The notes under the pieces: model-generated | The model's database searches: none | Seen by the model: only the letters and a program-made list of their open reading frames with translations | What the model was told of the DNA's origin: nothing | Assembly: GCF_921293095.1 (NCBI RefSeq) | Contig: NC_060252.1 | Location: forward strand, 43,772,881 to 43,836,880 | Direction of reading: 5' to 3' | Origin: Ischnura elegans | Lineage: Eukaryota > Arthropoda > Insecta > Odonata > Coenagrionidae | DNA length: 64,000 bases | In this document: one piece after another, positions 23,480 to 34,850 of the stretch | How the letters are laid out: each line of letters opens with the position of its first letter | Numbering within the stretch: position 1 is the first letter of the stretch | Position numbers and translations under genes: made by a program

Positions 23480-26008
23480 GAAAAGAAAAACCCGCGCGCG
23501 CTTTCCGAAAGGTTTTTTTGAGATCCGATAACAGCACGCTGTCCCCTCCTCCATCTCCCTTTCACTATCTGCCCGCTCTTTCGTAAAGGAGAGCAAAAAA
23601 AATATAAAAGGTTAGGCTTCACCGTTCACCGCGTGCCTTAGCCACAGGCACGCGGCCTGGATAGCCCCTACAAGCGGGACAGACTGACGCTGGTAAAAAG
23701 GTTCTCGGATCGCGCCTCCTCGCGAACAAAAAATGGAAAAACAAATAACCTGTGGCGTCGGTTGGTTGTCATAACGCCGTTCCCAAGGCAACGGGGTTTT
23801 ATTTACCTCACGCGCTGCAACGGCTGCGACTCTCACTTAAATTTCTGCATCGCTGGAGTCCCCGTGCTCACAATGCTCGATTCAACTTGCTTCCGTCGTT
23901 TACTGTTTCTCTACCTTCCCAAGTCACTTTGTATTAAATTATTCCCATTTTTTGCATTCGATAGAGTGATATAATTTCATATCGCAGTGGGCACGTTGAG
24001 CATGAAGAGAGCGCATCATGTGTTGAGCTTTGTGAGTCCTCTAAACTCGACTATTTTCGAGAAAGAAGTGTGAGCACTGCTAGAAGTGCTGGTGATCATC
24101 TTGGTACCCGCTGCCCCTGTGCTTTTTCTTCAGAGAAAAAGATCGGACAGTCCACCTAAAGAGTGCTAAGTAAATGCAAAAACTTGTGTTGATCAATGAA
24201 GGTTGTGCGTGTAATTCCAGTGTATATTTTTCCTGCACTTAGTTTTCATGATGCTTCGGAATTGCACAATATTTGCGATTCCACTGATGGATGACTGGGG
24301 GTTGAAAAGTGAAACAGAATCCATTCAGAAGTTCAAATAATGGTCTCCATTTGAAGGGTGGCACACGTTTACGGTAGAGAAATCTCACATTGAGTGCTGT
24401 CCTTTGGGAATGTGGCCTTACTAGTGGATTATCGCTCTAAAAATGTGCTGTGATTTTGCTACTCACTCATCTTAGTGAGAAGGTACTTATTAATTATTAT
24501 GAATACCAAAGACATCAATGGAGATGAAACTCCTTAACGATGACCCCTTAAAAATGTTTTAATTACGCAAAAGGCAATGATTTGGCTTCTACAAGAAGCA
24601 AAGGCCTTAACGCATTTCATTGATTTTTTTGTTCGTGCTTCTTGTGTCATGATAAATTATTCTGTCTATGGTTGAGTAATGTTGAAAATCATTGCCCATG
24701 TCTCTCCTTCCAAATTAATTCTTTTATTTGCCATAGGTTTGCTTACGCAACCTCCAATGAGTGTGTGAAAACTGCCAAGGTCCTTTTTAACATTGGAATT
24801 GTTAATTATATAAGTATTACAATATGATACCACTCTTTTCCCAATTCAAAGGCCAGACCAGCAGTATTTTGGGCCAAATTTCTGCCAATATAAAGATTAT
24901 CAATTTCATCGGAATGAATATTTTGCTACCCATAAGAGAACGTAAGAATTAATAATCCTGAAATACTACCTTGGCGGTCTTTCCACACTGATAAACGTAC
25001 AAAGGCAAATGAAGAGTTCATATTCTTAAAAAGATGTTCCTTCTCTCAATTTACTATGGAAAAAATTATCAAACTGTTTTAGACAATAATGAATTAATTT
25101 GATCTTTAACTGTGCATGGTAAAAGAACGAGTTTTGATATATTGGCACGCAATGATTTCTTTCCATATTCATATTTGTAATTAATCATTGACCTTCTTAA
25201 TTTATGTACTCTTGAAGGAAGTTCTAAAAACCCTTCTTATTTGCTGTAAATACAATTAAATGAAGTGCCAAAAAGTCAATCAGCTGAGAGCAAAATGCCA
25301 CTGCTTTGAAGGGATTGCTATGGGATTTAATATTAAAACCCCATGAATAAAGGCCATCCCTTAGTTTTGACAATTAGTTTGCTGTACTGTTTCTGAATTC
25401 AGAACCTGTTAGATGTTACAGCTGTTTGATAAATGTTTTATTAAAAGTTTTAATACGAGATTAGTGTTTTGATTTCCAGTAATGATAGTTCATTTTCTGG
25501 CATCAATTTGCAGTCCTGGTTTCGTTACGGTTCAAAATCAAAAGTTTCATTTTCAAGGCTTAATCATCAAAAGCCATTAACTTTTTAAATTTTTTAATGA
25601 AAACTATGTATAATAACTCACCATTACTAATAACTTTAGAGTTTACTCCGAGAAATCATTTAGGAACATAGAAGCAGATACATAAGTATCATATTAGGGA
25701 GGATACTTTGTAAGTATACTATTTACGTTGACCATCTTAGCGCCACTTAGATGGTGTGGCACTGCAATGAATGCCAAACGTATTCTAATATAACACCGTC
25801 AAGAGAAAATTTCTGCATTTTGGTAAATCAACATTCAGTATTTTTTATTTTACTCTTAGAGCCAATAAGGGCTTATAACTATAATAACTGTTTAACGATA
25901 ACCATAAGATGATACAATGTTGAACTTTCCCTAGAGATGGTTCAAAGTTTTGGGTAGCATCTGCATAAGATCAGCTAACCAGAACTTCCAACCATCAACA
26001 GGCTAGGT
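23480..26008. other. No recognisable gene downstream of tsl
   Basis: The G+C content falls back to the AT-rich background by about 24,000. No open frame above 74 codons and no repeat were identified. It may contain the distal 3' UTR of tsl. Confidence 0.4.
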
Positions 26009-26676
26009 CAGTGGCGCCGACTCCATGGGGCCTGAGGGGGCCCGAGCCCCCTCAAAAATTCGTTAAGGGTGTGAGGAAAAAATGTGTCAGGCTTGCTGAT
26101 TTTCCCCGGAGTGTCTAGATATCGAGAAACAAGTTATCAGGGTTCTAATACTGATCATATGACTCTTCTAAGATGCTTGAAAAAATTGAAACTCACCACT
26201 TATAAAATTTCCCAGGGCAAATCCCCAGTTTTCCAGTGAGAAATGGGTGGTGGAATCCACGTGGAGATGTAACGTGGATACCACGTGTTTTTGGTTGTGG
26301 AATCAACGTGGAACCCACGTGGGAATTTGGTGGAAAAATTAAAATGGCAGTAGGTGCTGTCCTAAAACCATTAAAACCTCAACCACTCTATATCTAAACC
26401 TTCTATATATGTGTCTACGATTTTTCATGTGCTCTCATGGCTGCCTTTCCACGAATTATATAAAAATAGAATGTGCGATACATTTTCACATAACTAGCGT
26501 GGTTTCAGGATGATAAATGACGCAATGTCACCAGAGAGTTAAGTTCCACAAATTAGAAATTCTGTTTAACATTTAATGCTAATCACCACAAATCCACTTG
26601 AAATCAACGTGGATTCCACCACCCATTTCTCACTGGGTTGGGCCCCCTCAATATTTTTTGTAAGTCGGCATCCCTG
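26009..26676. mobile_element. hAT element with perfect 8-bp TSD, carrying a nested element
   Basis: Termini are CAGTGGCGCCGACTCCATGG and, inverted, CAGGGATGCCGACTTACAAA. Both flanks read GGCTAGGT (26001-26008 and 26677-26684). About 263 bp of the element itself remain. The middle (26232-26637) is a second, CACGTGG-rich element inserted later. Confidence 0.9.
26232..26637. mobile_element. CACGTGG MITE, copy 1 (nested)
   Basis: Ends are CCAGTGAGAAATGGGTGGTG and, inverted, CCCAGTGAGAAATGGGTGG. Next to the ends are repeated GGAATCCACGTGG-type units. The interior (GCAGTAGGTGCTGTCC to AGTTAAGTTCCAC) is shared with the 500-bp copy at 55567-56066, which is in the opposite orientation. There is no coding capacity. 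Confidence 0.88.
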
Positions 26677-26684
26677 GGCTAGGT

Positions 26685-27229
26685 GGAAGCCTGTATCATC
26701 TTATGGCTAGCACTAACCACACATAATAAATCAGCTGTTATTATATTAATTTTTAACTATTTAATTTATGTTGATGCTTTATTCAAGAGTTTCATTGCTG
26801 CTTAGTTATTTGAATGATGAGCTATCTCAAAGGTGATATTTCAGCTCCTGACACTTTTCACCTGAGAATCAAAAGCCTAAATATCAGCCCACAGCACTAA
26901 GAGAGAGACACGGCTCAGGTGAATTTACTGTAATAAATGATTTTGACAATTTCATGCCTGGCATATTCATAGCAATGAGTATTCATGTGGGAACAGTTAT
27001 GAGAAACTTTCCAGGACTGAGAATAGAACCTTTGGTGTAAGACATTTCAAGACAATGCACAGACCACTTAGCTATTCAGAAGACATTCGGAGAGAGTACA
27101 AAAGGAATAAAAAGTATGAGCTTCGTTACGGTTCTACTGGAAAAGTTGTGACTGAATAAATTAATTACTTGCATAAGTAGATTTCCAACTACAACGAAAT
27201 TGCATTCAATATCCCCCTCAGATAGAAAG
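26685..27229. other. No recognisable gene
   Basis: AT-rich sequence without recognised coding or repeat signal. Confidence 0.4.
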
Positions 27230-28330
27230 GTAAGAAAAGAGGTGGGCATCGACAATATTACGTCTGAGCTTCTGAAGAATTTAGGAAGGATAGAAGGAGA
27301 AGGATTTCTGAACCAGTGAAAAGGATTAACCAGGAAGGGTCTTGGCCAGCAGATTTTATGAAGACAGTTCAGACTCTAAAATCAAAATATGAGCTGTAGA
27401 ATGATGAGACCGTAGGGCAATCAGTCTAAAATTGCAAGCTGTGAAAGTGGTAGGTACCTACTGAGAATTAGAAATAGACAAATGGAGGTAAGGGTAATAT
27501 TTGCTTGGGTTACAATCCGTGGCAGATCCAGGATAGGGACAAGGGGGGCCCAAGCAGGGGTAACCTCCCAGAAGTAGTGGGGGTCCGAACAAAATTATCA
27601 TTCAATCTAGTGTAAATTTAATACCCAAGGGTTAGGGCAAGCTATAGACCCTCTCTGGATTTGACACTGGATTGTAACATACAAAAAGCATGTAAAATAG
27701 GCCCTAAGTTTAGACCTATTTTTTATTTTAATTCGTTAAAGTACGTATACATATCAGAAAATATAATTATATACCTTTGTACAAATTGCAACCTCCAAAA
27801 ATTTCAATTTTATCTAGTGTGTGTTTCGACCCAATATAGCTCCTTAAAATTCATCCTCCACCACCCTTGATCTACAATAGGTGACAGTCAGATGGGCTTC
27901 AGGAAAGGTAAGTGAACCACAGATGCAATACTGATAACGAGGAACCTTGCAAAGATGAACATAAAATAAAACCAGGACATATATACTTTCTTGGTAGATT
28001 TTGAAAAGGAGTTTGATAGATTGAACTGGATAAAGTTAACAGACGTTCAAAGAAAACAGGCTTAGGCCAGAGAGACAGGTCACTCATTTGAAATCTGTAT
28101 ATGGTTTAGACCATTATAGAGAGAGTAGCAGTTGAGAATGGGCCAAAAATTGGAGGAAGAAAGTAGGGGCAGGTGTTAGACAAGGCTGTATGCTCTTACC
28201 CTTGCTGTTTGATTTTTATTGGAAAAAAATGAAGAGGGTAGATTAAGAGCAATAAGTCAGTCTTATATTAATAAAAGGGATTGATTATGAAGTCAATTTT
28301 TTAAAGGCTTGGCTATGAGAATTAAAAAAG
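27230..28330 (+). mobile_element. RTE-like LINE reverse transcriptase, degenerate and interrupted
   Basis: Readable blocks on the plus strand are GSWPADFMKTVQTLKSKYEL, then QMGFRKGK.TTDAILITRNL, then DIYTFLVDFEKEFDRLNW and further weak matches. This is the order of RT motifs 1-3 of LINEs with FVDFEKAFDRVNW. Several stops and frameshifts are present. A foreign segment at 27520-27873 separates the first block from the FRKGK block. It is probably the same LINE type as 14136-14540 and 31856-34850. Confidence 0.7.
27520..27873. mobile_element. Probable hAT-like insertion inside the LINE
   Basis: The flanks are ACAATCCG (27512-27519) and ACAATAGG (27874-27881), 6 of 8 identical. The start GGCAGATCCAGGATAGGG resembles other short hAT ends in the window. 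The inserted sequence breaks the RT frame at a point where homologous LINEs run on continuously. The inverted-terminal match is weak. Confidence 0.5.
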
Positions 28331-28755
28331 AGTGCAAGTTAACTTTTTTAAATGCATGAATGAACATGAAAATGCATTGTGTAACCATCCAAGTTGTGAA
28401 AATGCATGATCAGATAATAGAACCTGCTCCAATTTGGTTGATGCATTTAAATGAGTTATCTTCCATTCCACCAAAATACTTAATCCATTCACACATTAAC
28501 TTGTACTTAAACATTGATGCACCATGTAACCAAGCCTTTACAGACGATTAGGTTCCACTAAGCTGGCTGACAAAATTCCTGCAGGTGCAGTATGGTAATT
28601 AATCTTGCATAGAAACAATCCGAGGGATACGCCTCAAAAATCACAAGAAGAGGAAAGACATTCATTTTGGAAAACATGACCATGGAACTTAAGGCTCAAT
28701 GCATAAGTGGAAGGAAGTTTGAAGATTTTCTCTGGGATCTCACCATGCCCATTTA

Positions 28756-28835
28756 GCTTTTGTTGACAACAGTTTTACTGTCATTGCTTTCAGCATCTTC
28801 AGGTCGAAGGTGCTGAAACTGTTGTCAACAAAAGC
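28756..28835. mobile_element. Short fold-back element, family F (copy 3)
   Basis: An 80-bp hairpin with the 20-bp arm GCTTTTGTTGACAACAGTTT, repeated perfectly inverted at the other end. The centre holds CAGCATCTTCAGGTC. It shares the CCTGAAGATGC and AAACTGTTGTC elements with the larger copies at 13266 and 38731. Confidence 0.65.
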
Positions 28836-29949
28836 CAGCAGACGGGGTCAGAACCTGAAGAAAATGCAGATAGCCTGAGAGGATGGTTACAATGGTGGAA
28901 CATATTTAGGCAGCACAATAAATTAAGGAAAATAGACCCGGCAGTAAAGATATCAGGCAAAGAATACTGTAGTTCACCAATGTTTCATTTTCATTGATTA
29001 TCATAGAGTTTGATAAAAAAGGTACGCATATTTTTCCATTCGTCATCTACTTCCAAGCTATTTGCAATGAAAAATTGATGAGCTGAACCCTTTTGCAGAT
29101 AAGCTAGTTGAACTATTTCCTAGGAGGTGCAAACAAATAATCACTTAGTCCATTTGAAGAGATGCTTAATTTCTACTTGAGTAACACCTACCTCATGTAG
29201 GTACACAGTACAGCACTATTATTCCATGGTGCACAAAATGCCATGCTAAAAAGGCACACTCTAAATACCCCCAAGCAGCAGTGACACATAAAAAAACAAT
29301 AGACATAAATTTTATATACTTCATCCATCCCGAAGTTATAAAAAAATTATACTTCCAATTATCTCCCCAATAATCATGGAATTTTGAATCACTGATGCTC
29401 ACAATAAAGGTAGGTAAAACCCCTTTATTTCTCTCGCTAACAATAACTTTTCAAATGATCCATAAAAGTTGCTTTTTTGCATTCTCATGTATCATCAATG
29501 GTAGTTATACATATATAGTTCTAAAACAAGAACAAAATTATGAATGCAATAAAAAGATTTGTACAAAGAATGCCAGACTACAGACTAAGGAAAAATATCC
29601 TCAGTCAGTTAGGTAACAAATTGTGACATTATTTGGGAGCTACCAATAGCCCCTCCTCTGCTGGCTCCAATATCCCCTTCCACCCTGAAGACATTCTTTA
29701 TGTATGTCTATGTGCTGTTTAGCCACTTAAGCCTGCCATAACAAAAAATAAATCTTCATTAAACTCATAGTAATTGTTTCATATTAACTGTGGGCCAGAA
29801 TATGAAGTACAAGTTTAGACATTTGAGGGGAACTACAATCCTGTTCCTTTGACATGCAATGGCACTAGACTGTACCTCTAATTCCAAATTCTAATAATTC
29901 TCTACACTGGGGGTTTGAAGCATAAGTCTTTGGTAATCACGTGAAAATT
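28836..29949. other. No recognisable gene
   Basis: No family recognised. It may contain the remaining 3' portion or LTR of the Gypsy relic that follows. Confidence 0.35.
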
Positions 29950-30745
29950 CCAAGTTCCTTGATTTCCTTTTTATAAATCCATTTTATGTTGAGCACCACG
30001 TAATTTCCTCAACTGCTCCATGTGAACTACCCTCGACTCATTTTTAAGTTTGACTTAATACATAGCCTGACTCATTACAGCAACTATGCACTTGATTCTT
30101 AATATGTATACCTATTTCAATGCCCCTGGATTTGGATTTCTCACCAATACTTCTTCATGCACTGAAAACTCTGGCGTTGTTTGTCCCTTACTGTCAACTC
30201 CTGGAGTCCTCTGAAGCCTCCCACTAGGAGGTTTGACGCTTTGGTGGCCTAACTGGCTTTAACAGCGACATGAAGGTCCTTTGCTGATACATGAAAACGA
30301 ATGATGCTGGTGATACTGATAGGACTGAATGAGGGATACATATATCAGAAAAAAAACGTAATGGTGCTCAATTACAGGCTTACTTTGATTCACAAAATCA
30401 CTTAAGATGTGAATTTAATATGTCTACTCACTCTTTTTCCAAATTATCTTTCACCATTGTCAACAAAATATTGTTAAGCTTAAAAAAGGTGAAATCCGCC
30501 AGCTGGAGTAGGGGATCATTATCACTAGTAACTATTTCTTGGGGTATGCCAAAAACTCCCACGAACATCCTCGATTTTAAAATTAAATTCTGGGCACATG
30601 TTCCTTCCATCAACCAACCTTCCATCCATTTGGGAAAGCTATAAAAAAAAACTTAAATATGGTGCCCTCAGAACAAAAGCAGGTCCATATACACCTTCTC
30701 AGGCAAACATACTAAATTCTTATGTTGGGGAATTTTGGCTTGAAT

Positions 30746-30892
30746 CACGGGCGTCGCCGCCATAGGGGACGCATCCCCCCCAATATTTAAAAATTTCCGG
30801 GGGAGGACCCCCAGACTCCCTGTCCTGTCCCGGGGGGGTACCCCCAGACCCCCCATTTGTCCCCCCCAAAGAGTTGATGGTGACGATGCCAA
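30746..30892. mobile_element. 147-bp MITE inside the Gypsy relic
   Basis: The flanking direct repeat TGGCTTGAAT is at 30736-30745 and 30893-30902. The ends CACGGGCGTCGCC and, inverted, TTGGCATCGTCACC match imperfectly. The interior is C/G-run rich. Removing it restores continuity between the integrase zinc finger and the following region. Confidence 0.75.
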
Positions 30893-31588
30893 TGGCTTGA
30901 ATAACCAAACATGTGATATCTTCTTAATCCAATTAACTATGATATCTTCAATGTCCTTTTCTACCTCAGGCCACCAGACCATTTTTCTAATTATGTAGCA
31001 ATTTCATAATCGCCATGCCAATGTGTTGTTTATGGAGTATCAGTAATACCTCACCTCTAAGTATCTGGCTTACACAAACATGATAGCATGATAACATAGC
31101 TGCACTTGCCACAGTCTTCCTATATACCACCTCATCATCAAAGGATGCTAACAGCAGATTCCATCTCAGTAACATTGAGGCTGCCAATGTAGGATTATCA
31201 ACTTCATGCCCCAATATTCCCTTCAGGACTTGGGCATCAGTGACAACTGTTGACCATACAAACATTCGTGAAACCTGCACACTCCAAAGACAATGGCGAA
31301 AGCCTTTTACCTTAAGGGATTTTTTTCTGAGGGGGCCAGGGTTGCAGAGGCCCACCATATTGGCTGTCCTGCAGTGTCAATCACATGACACAAAACAGCC
31401 CCCACTCAATATGAAGAAGCATACGTGATTAAAATCAAAGGAAGTTGAGGTTGATAAAACGTCAGAATATTGCTATCAAGTAACAACTCCATGCTTCAGA
31501 AAACGGCTGATTCTTTTTCTTTAGACCACAAAAAGGGGGAATTTTTTAGAGTTAACTTATACCGCAGATTTAACAGGGTTGATGGCAT

Positions 31589-31645
31589 AGAAATAAAATT
31601 TACTGTAGGAATTGAACACACACGTTCCATTTCTACAGTAAATTT
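31589..31645. repeat. Small hairpin within the Gypsy relic
   Basis: AAATTTACTGTAGGAATTGA and its inverted partner ATTTCTACAGTAAATTTA are separated by about 15 bp. It lies between the RT end and RNase H, at a position where intact Gypsy frames have no such sequence. Confidence 0.5.
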
Positions 31646-31855
31646 ATCCTTAGTGAGTACTTAAGTAGAGTAAGAACTTAAGTAGCTGAACATTTAGAGG
31701 AGTAGAGCATTCTATGATAACCTTCGTTTTCCATTCAGCTGGTCTGATTTCAGACTCAACAATAAAATGCCCTAAATATATGATACCTTGCTAAATATCA
31801 CTCTTGTCTGAGTTTACCCTTATACCACGTCTGTTCAAGAAGTCTACGTTTTCCC

Positions 31856-34850
31856 TTTCATCATCATCATCACTAGTCAACAATCCTAAGATCATTTTGA
31901 CCCAGCTCTTCACTCAATTCTCATATCAGTTAATCTTTTCACACTCACATATTTCTTCTCTTTCACATCCTTCTTTACCTGTTCCATTTATTTCATTCGA
32001 GGTCTTCCTTTTCCATTCTTACCATCTACTTGTCCCTCGACAATTGTCTTCATCAGGCCATCACCTTTCAAGATAAGACCTATAAGGCTATTCCATCAAC
32101 TTGTCAAGGTTTGTGTGAGTCTTCTCTCCCACTCCTCTAAGGACTTCCTCATTACTTTCTACGTCGATCCATTTGATCCTCATCACTCTTCTGTAGCACC
32201 ACAATTTGAAGGCCAATACCCTTGCTTTCTCCGCTGCAGTCAATGTCCATGCCTCACTTTGATAACGCATACTCCTAATGGAAGTTCTGATAAACTTTTT
32301 CCTTACTCCTATGCAGTGGCGGCTCGTGGGTCAAATGCTAGGGGGGGCGCACTCCACCAGGGGGTCATAAATTTTTAATATTTCGAGTATTTTATCAAGT
32401 TTTTACGGAAATCTAGGAATTAAATTTTGTGATGCCATATGTTCCGTTTTTTTTTCAACATAAATACCTAGTTTTCCTAATAAAGCTTGATTAATAAATA
32501 ATAAATGCAGTATACTCTCGGTCATACGGATCGGCTTTGTCCGGACTCTCGATTATACTGATCAATGATCTTGAAGAATAAAAATATGTTTGCTGCGATA
32601 TTTTGTAAATACAAACGAAAATACGTAACTTTAGGTTTTAGCGCCTACATTCTTCGTACGGATATGCCCGCAATACACTTCTGTTGTTCGTTTTGCAATC
32701 ATAATGCGTTATTTGTCAAATCTATACAAAATTTGCTATGATTTAGGTATCAGTGACACTTGTAACACCTGAGGAGGGAGGGGAGTGTCAATGACTTCCA
32801 CTAGGCAACAAACAGTACTAGAATGCGCGCGCTTTGCTATTGCAGATGTAAACTTTGATGGCGGTGTTCGCGTTGCTTCTTGAATACAGTATGATTTAAA
32901 ATCAATAATTAAACTTTTCTCACACATTTTTAACAAAATCCGAAATACTCACATGCCTTTAGTTATATTGCAGAAGTCCATCCTTCTTTCCTTTTGTCCA
33001 GCAAAATGATCAATAACACGTTCGTTGAAATCAGCGCCGGACAATAATTTATTTCCTATTGAACACATGGCAAGGGCACTAGTCTATAAATAAACAAGGG
33101 ACGACACAAAATAGGCCGACGAAAAATACGACCAAAAAGAACAAGGTGCCTGGACACAGAATTGGGACAATTTTTCCCTATATTTCCCTAAAAAAACGAG
33201 CACTGTTGATTAATTCAAAATTGTCTTCTTGAATGTACACACAGCACGAAGAAACTTCTTAATCGGCAATTACGCACAGTTAACTCCTCGAAAATGATGC
33301 CTGAACTCATTTCACTCCGTTCTTTCCGAGAGTATTGCCGTTACTATAAGGACGACTCAAGGGAGATAGAAGTCGTGGTCCACTAATGCTGATTCAGCTG
33401 AGGGACGAATTTAAGGTCAGCAAAGGCATTCAAGCAAACAAAGGACGCCACGGACCATCTCCTTGAGTCTAAGATTCATATGTGGTAAACACACGAGACG
33501 CCAACGGGTCGCTTTTGGAATAACCATTTCTTCAAAATCATTGCCATGATATAATAGAATATAAATTCTAGATCGTATAAGAAGACGACTCTGAGCCACA
33601 GATAGGAGCTGATCTTCGCACTGATATGAACTCTACAAAGCCACTTAAATCAGACCCAAGTGGACATTCTCCGTCAGACAGCTACCGCTCTGCCGCTGAG
33701 GAATTAGGTGAACATGAACTAATAGAACAAGGACGGCTAGAAAAATGATGAACCTACACACAAAAGGTGCATTGCACGCGGCACTTCTTGACATTCATTG
33801 AATGACTCTATTTAAAGTCACGTTTTACGGTTTAAATCATGTTTAATCCTTCACCCTATCACGCACGCACCTATTTCTTAAATTATAAATCAGTAGGAGA
33901 TGTTAACTGATTTTTCCTAATACCGCAGGTCTTTTGATAAATTTATCTGAAAAATAAATACCGCATTTCTAATCATCGGGAAGATATTAATACATTGTTA
34001 AGGGCTAAATATTATAATATTAGTTTCCCCAAGGTTCTTGAAATTCGTAATCATAACAGAACTGTGGCAAATACCTACTCGAGAATTGTTTTCCTTCCTC
34101 AATACGACCTTTAACTGGTTGGATTTTATGTGTTCCGGAATTCAAACACCAAAAAACGCAAGCATAATGTGATAATTTATTTACTGTAGCAATACCTACC
34201 AGTAATTAAAAATTAAAATCGTATAACTACACCCAGTACAGGGATCATTCTGATTCTGTAGGTCCCTTTTCTGTGGTAGCACCAAGTAGACGCCAGATTA
34301 TACGCCCGCCCGCCTGCGCAGTGATGTCAACTCACTCGTCGCTCTGCGCAATCTCGGACGACGTCCCAAGACTTCCGTAAGGCACAATGTTAGACGCGTC
34401 ATAGCACCAGCAGCCCCCACCACTACCACTCTCCATATAACTGCATGGGGATGGATTGGGACGTTCTGGCCAGCGCCCCACGGCTACAAATACGAACTTC
34501 TCGCGCTATTTCTTTTCGTGTTTTTCCAACACTTTCGATGTATGGAACTGAAAAAACACTCTGATTAATCAGATGTATAATTATAAATTAATGGATATTT
34601 ATTTTTTTTACTTTTTCAAATATTTGGGAGGGGCGGCGTCCGAGAGTCCTTATGGGCAAACCGCCACTGCTCCTATGTTTAAATTTCCTGCCGTAAGTGG
34701 GTCTTTCTTTCGGCGGGTGCTCTCTTTGCCTCAGCTATTCTGCTGATAATTTCTTTCTTGCTTCTCCCATCGCTAGTTATCCTGCTTCCCAAATAGCAGC
34801 TAACTCATCCACCTCTTCCAGTCTCTGTTTTCTTTTTACAGTCATCAAAA
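31856..34850 (-). mobile_element. RTE-like LINE C-terminal region, split by a hAT element (copy B)
   Basis: Minus strand. Distal block (34680-34850): VDELAAIWEAG, KLSAE and AKRAxAERKTHLR-like. Proximal block (31856-32313): SEAWTLTAAEKARVLAFKLW, CYRRVMRIKWIDVESNEEVL, LMKTIVEGQVDGKNGKGRPR, ending in a GATGATGATG tail. The two blocks are one reading interrupted by the 2.36-kb hAT insertion. The 3' tail abuts the Gypsy relic at 31855, so this LINE landed in the Gypsy element. The sequence beyond 34850 was not resolved. Confidence 0.75.
32314..34669. mobile_element. 2.36-kb hAT element with perfect 8-bp TSD
   Basis: Termini are CAGTGGCGGCTCGTGG and, inverted, CAGTGGCGGTTTGCCC. CTCCTATG occurs exactly on both flanks (32306-32313 and 34670-34677). 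This is the largest hAT copy here, but no transposase frame is visible (longest frame 66 codons). It is therefore either a long non-autonomous element or a decayed autonomous one. A segment near 32505 (ACTCTCGGTCATACGGATCG) resembles a pogo/Tigger terminus. Confidence 0.9.

Larger units (their letters stand above)
29950..31855 (-). mobile_element. Ty3/Gypsy retrotransposon pol relic (RT end, RNase H, integrase)
   Basis: Read on the minus strand, from high to low coordinates. The RT end: DFLNRRGIRVNSDKSD, then GIIYLGHFIVESEIRPAEWK. RNase H: SYxVGAVLCHVID, ATLAPSEKNP, AFAIVFGVCRFHECLYGQQ, then LAASMLLRWNLLLASFDDEV. The integrase zinc finger and core: LHKQHIGMAIMKLL, VWWPEVEKDIEDII, FGIPQEIVTSDNDP. 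The C-terminal part: LVRNPNPGALK and VKLKNESRVVHMEQLRKLR. The order and spacing are those of Ty3/Gypsy pol. Many stops and frameshifts make it a pseudogene. It is interrupted by a 147-bp element (30746-30892) and a small hairpin (31589-31645). A LINE inserted at 31856 cuts off the upstream part. Confidence 0.85.
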
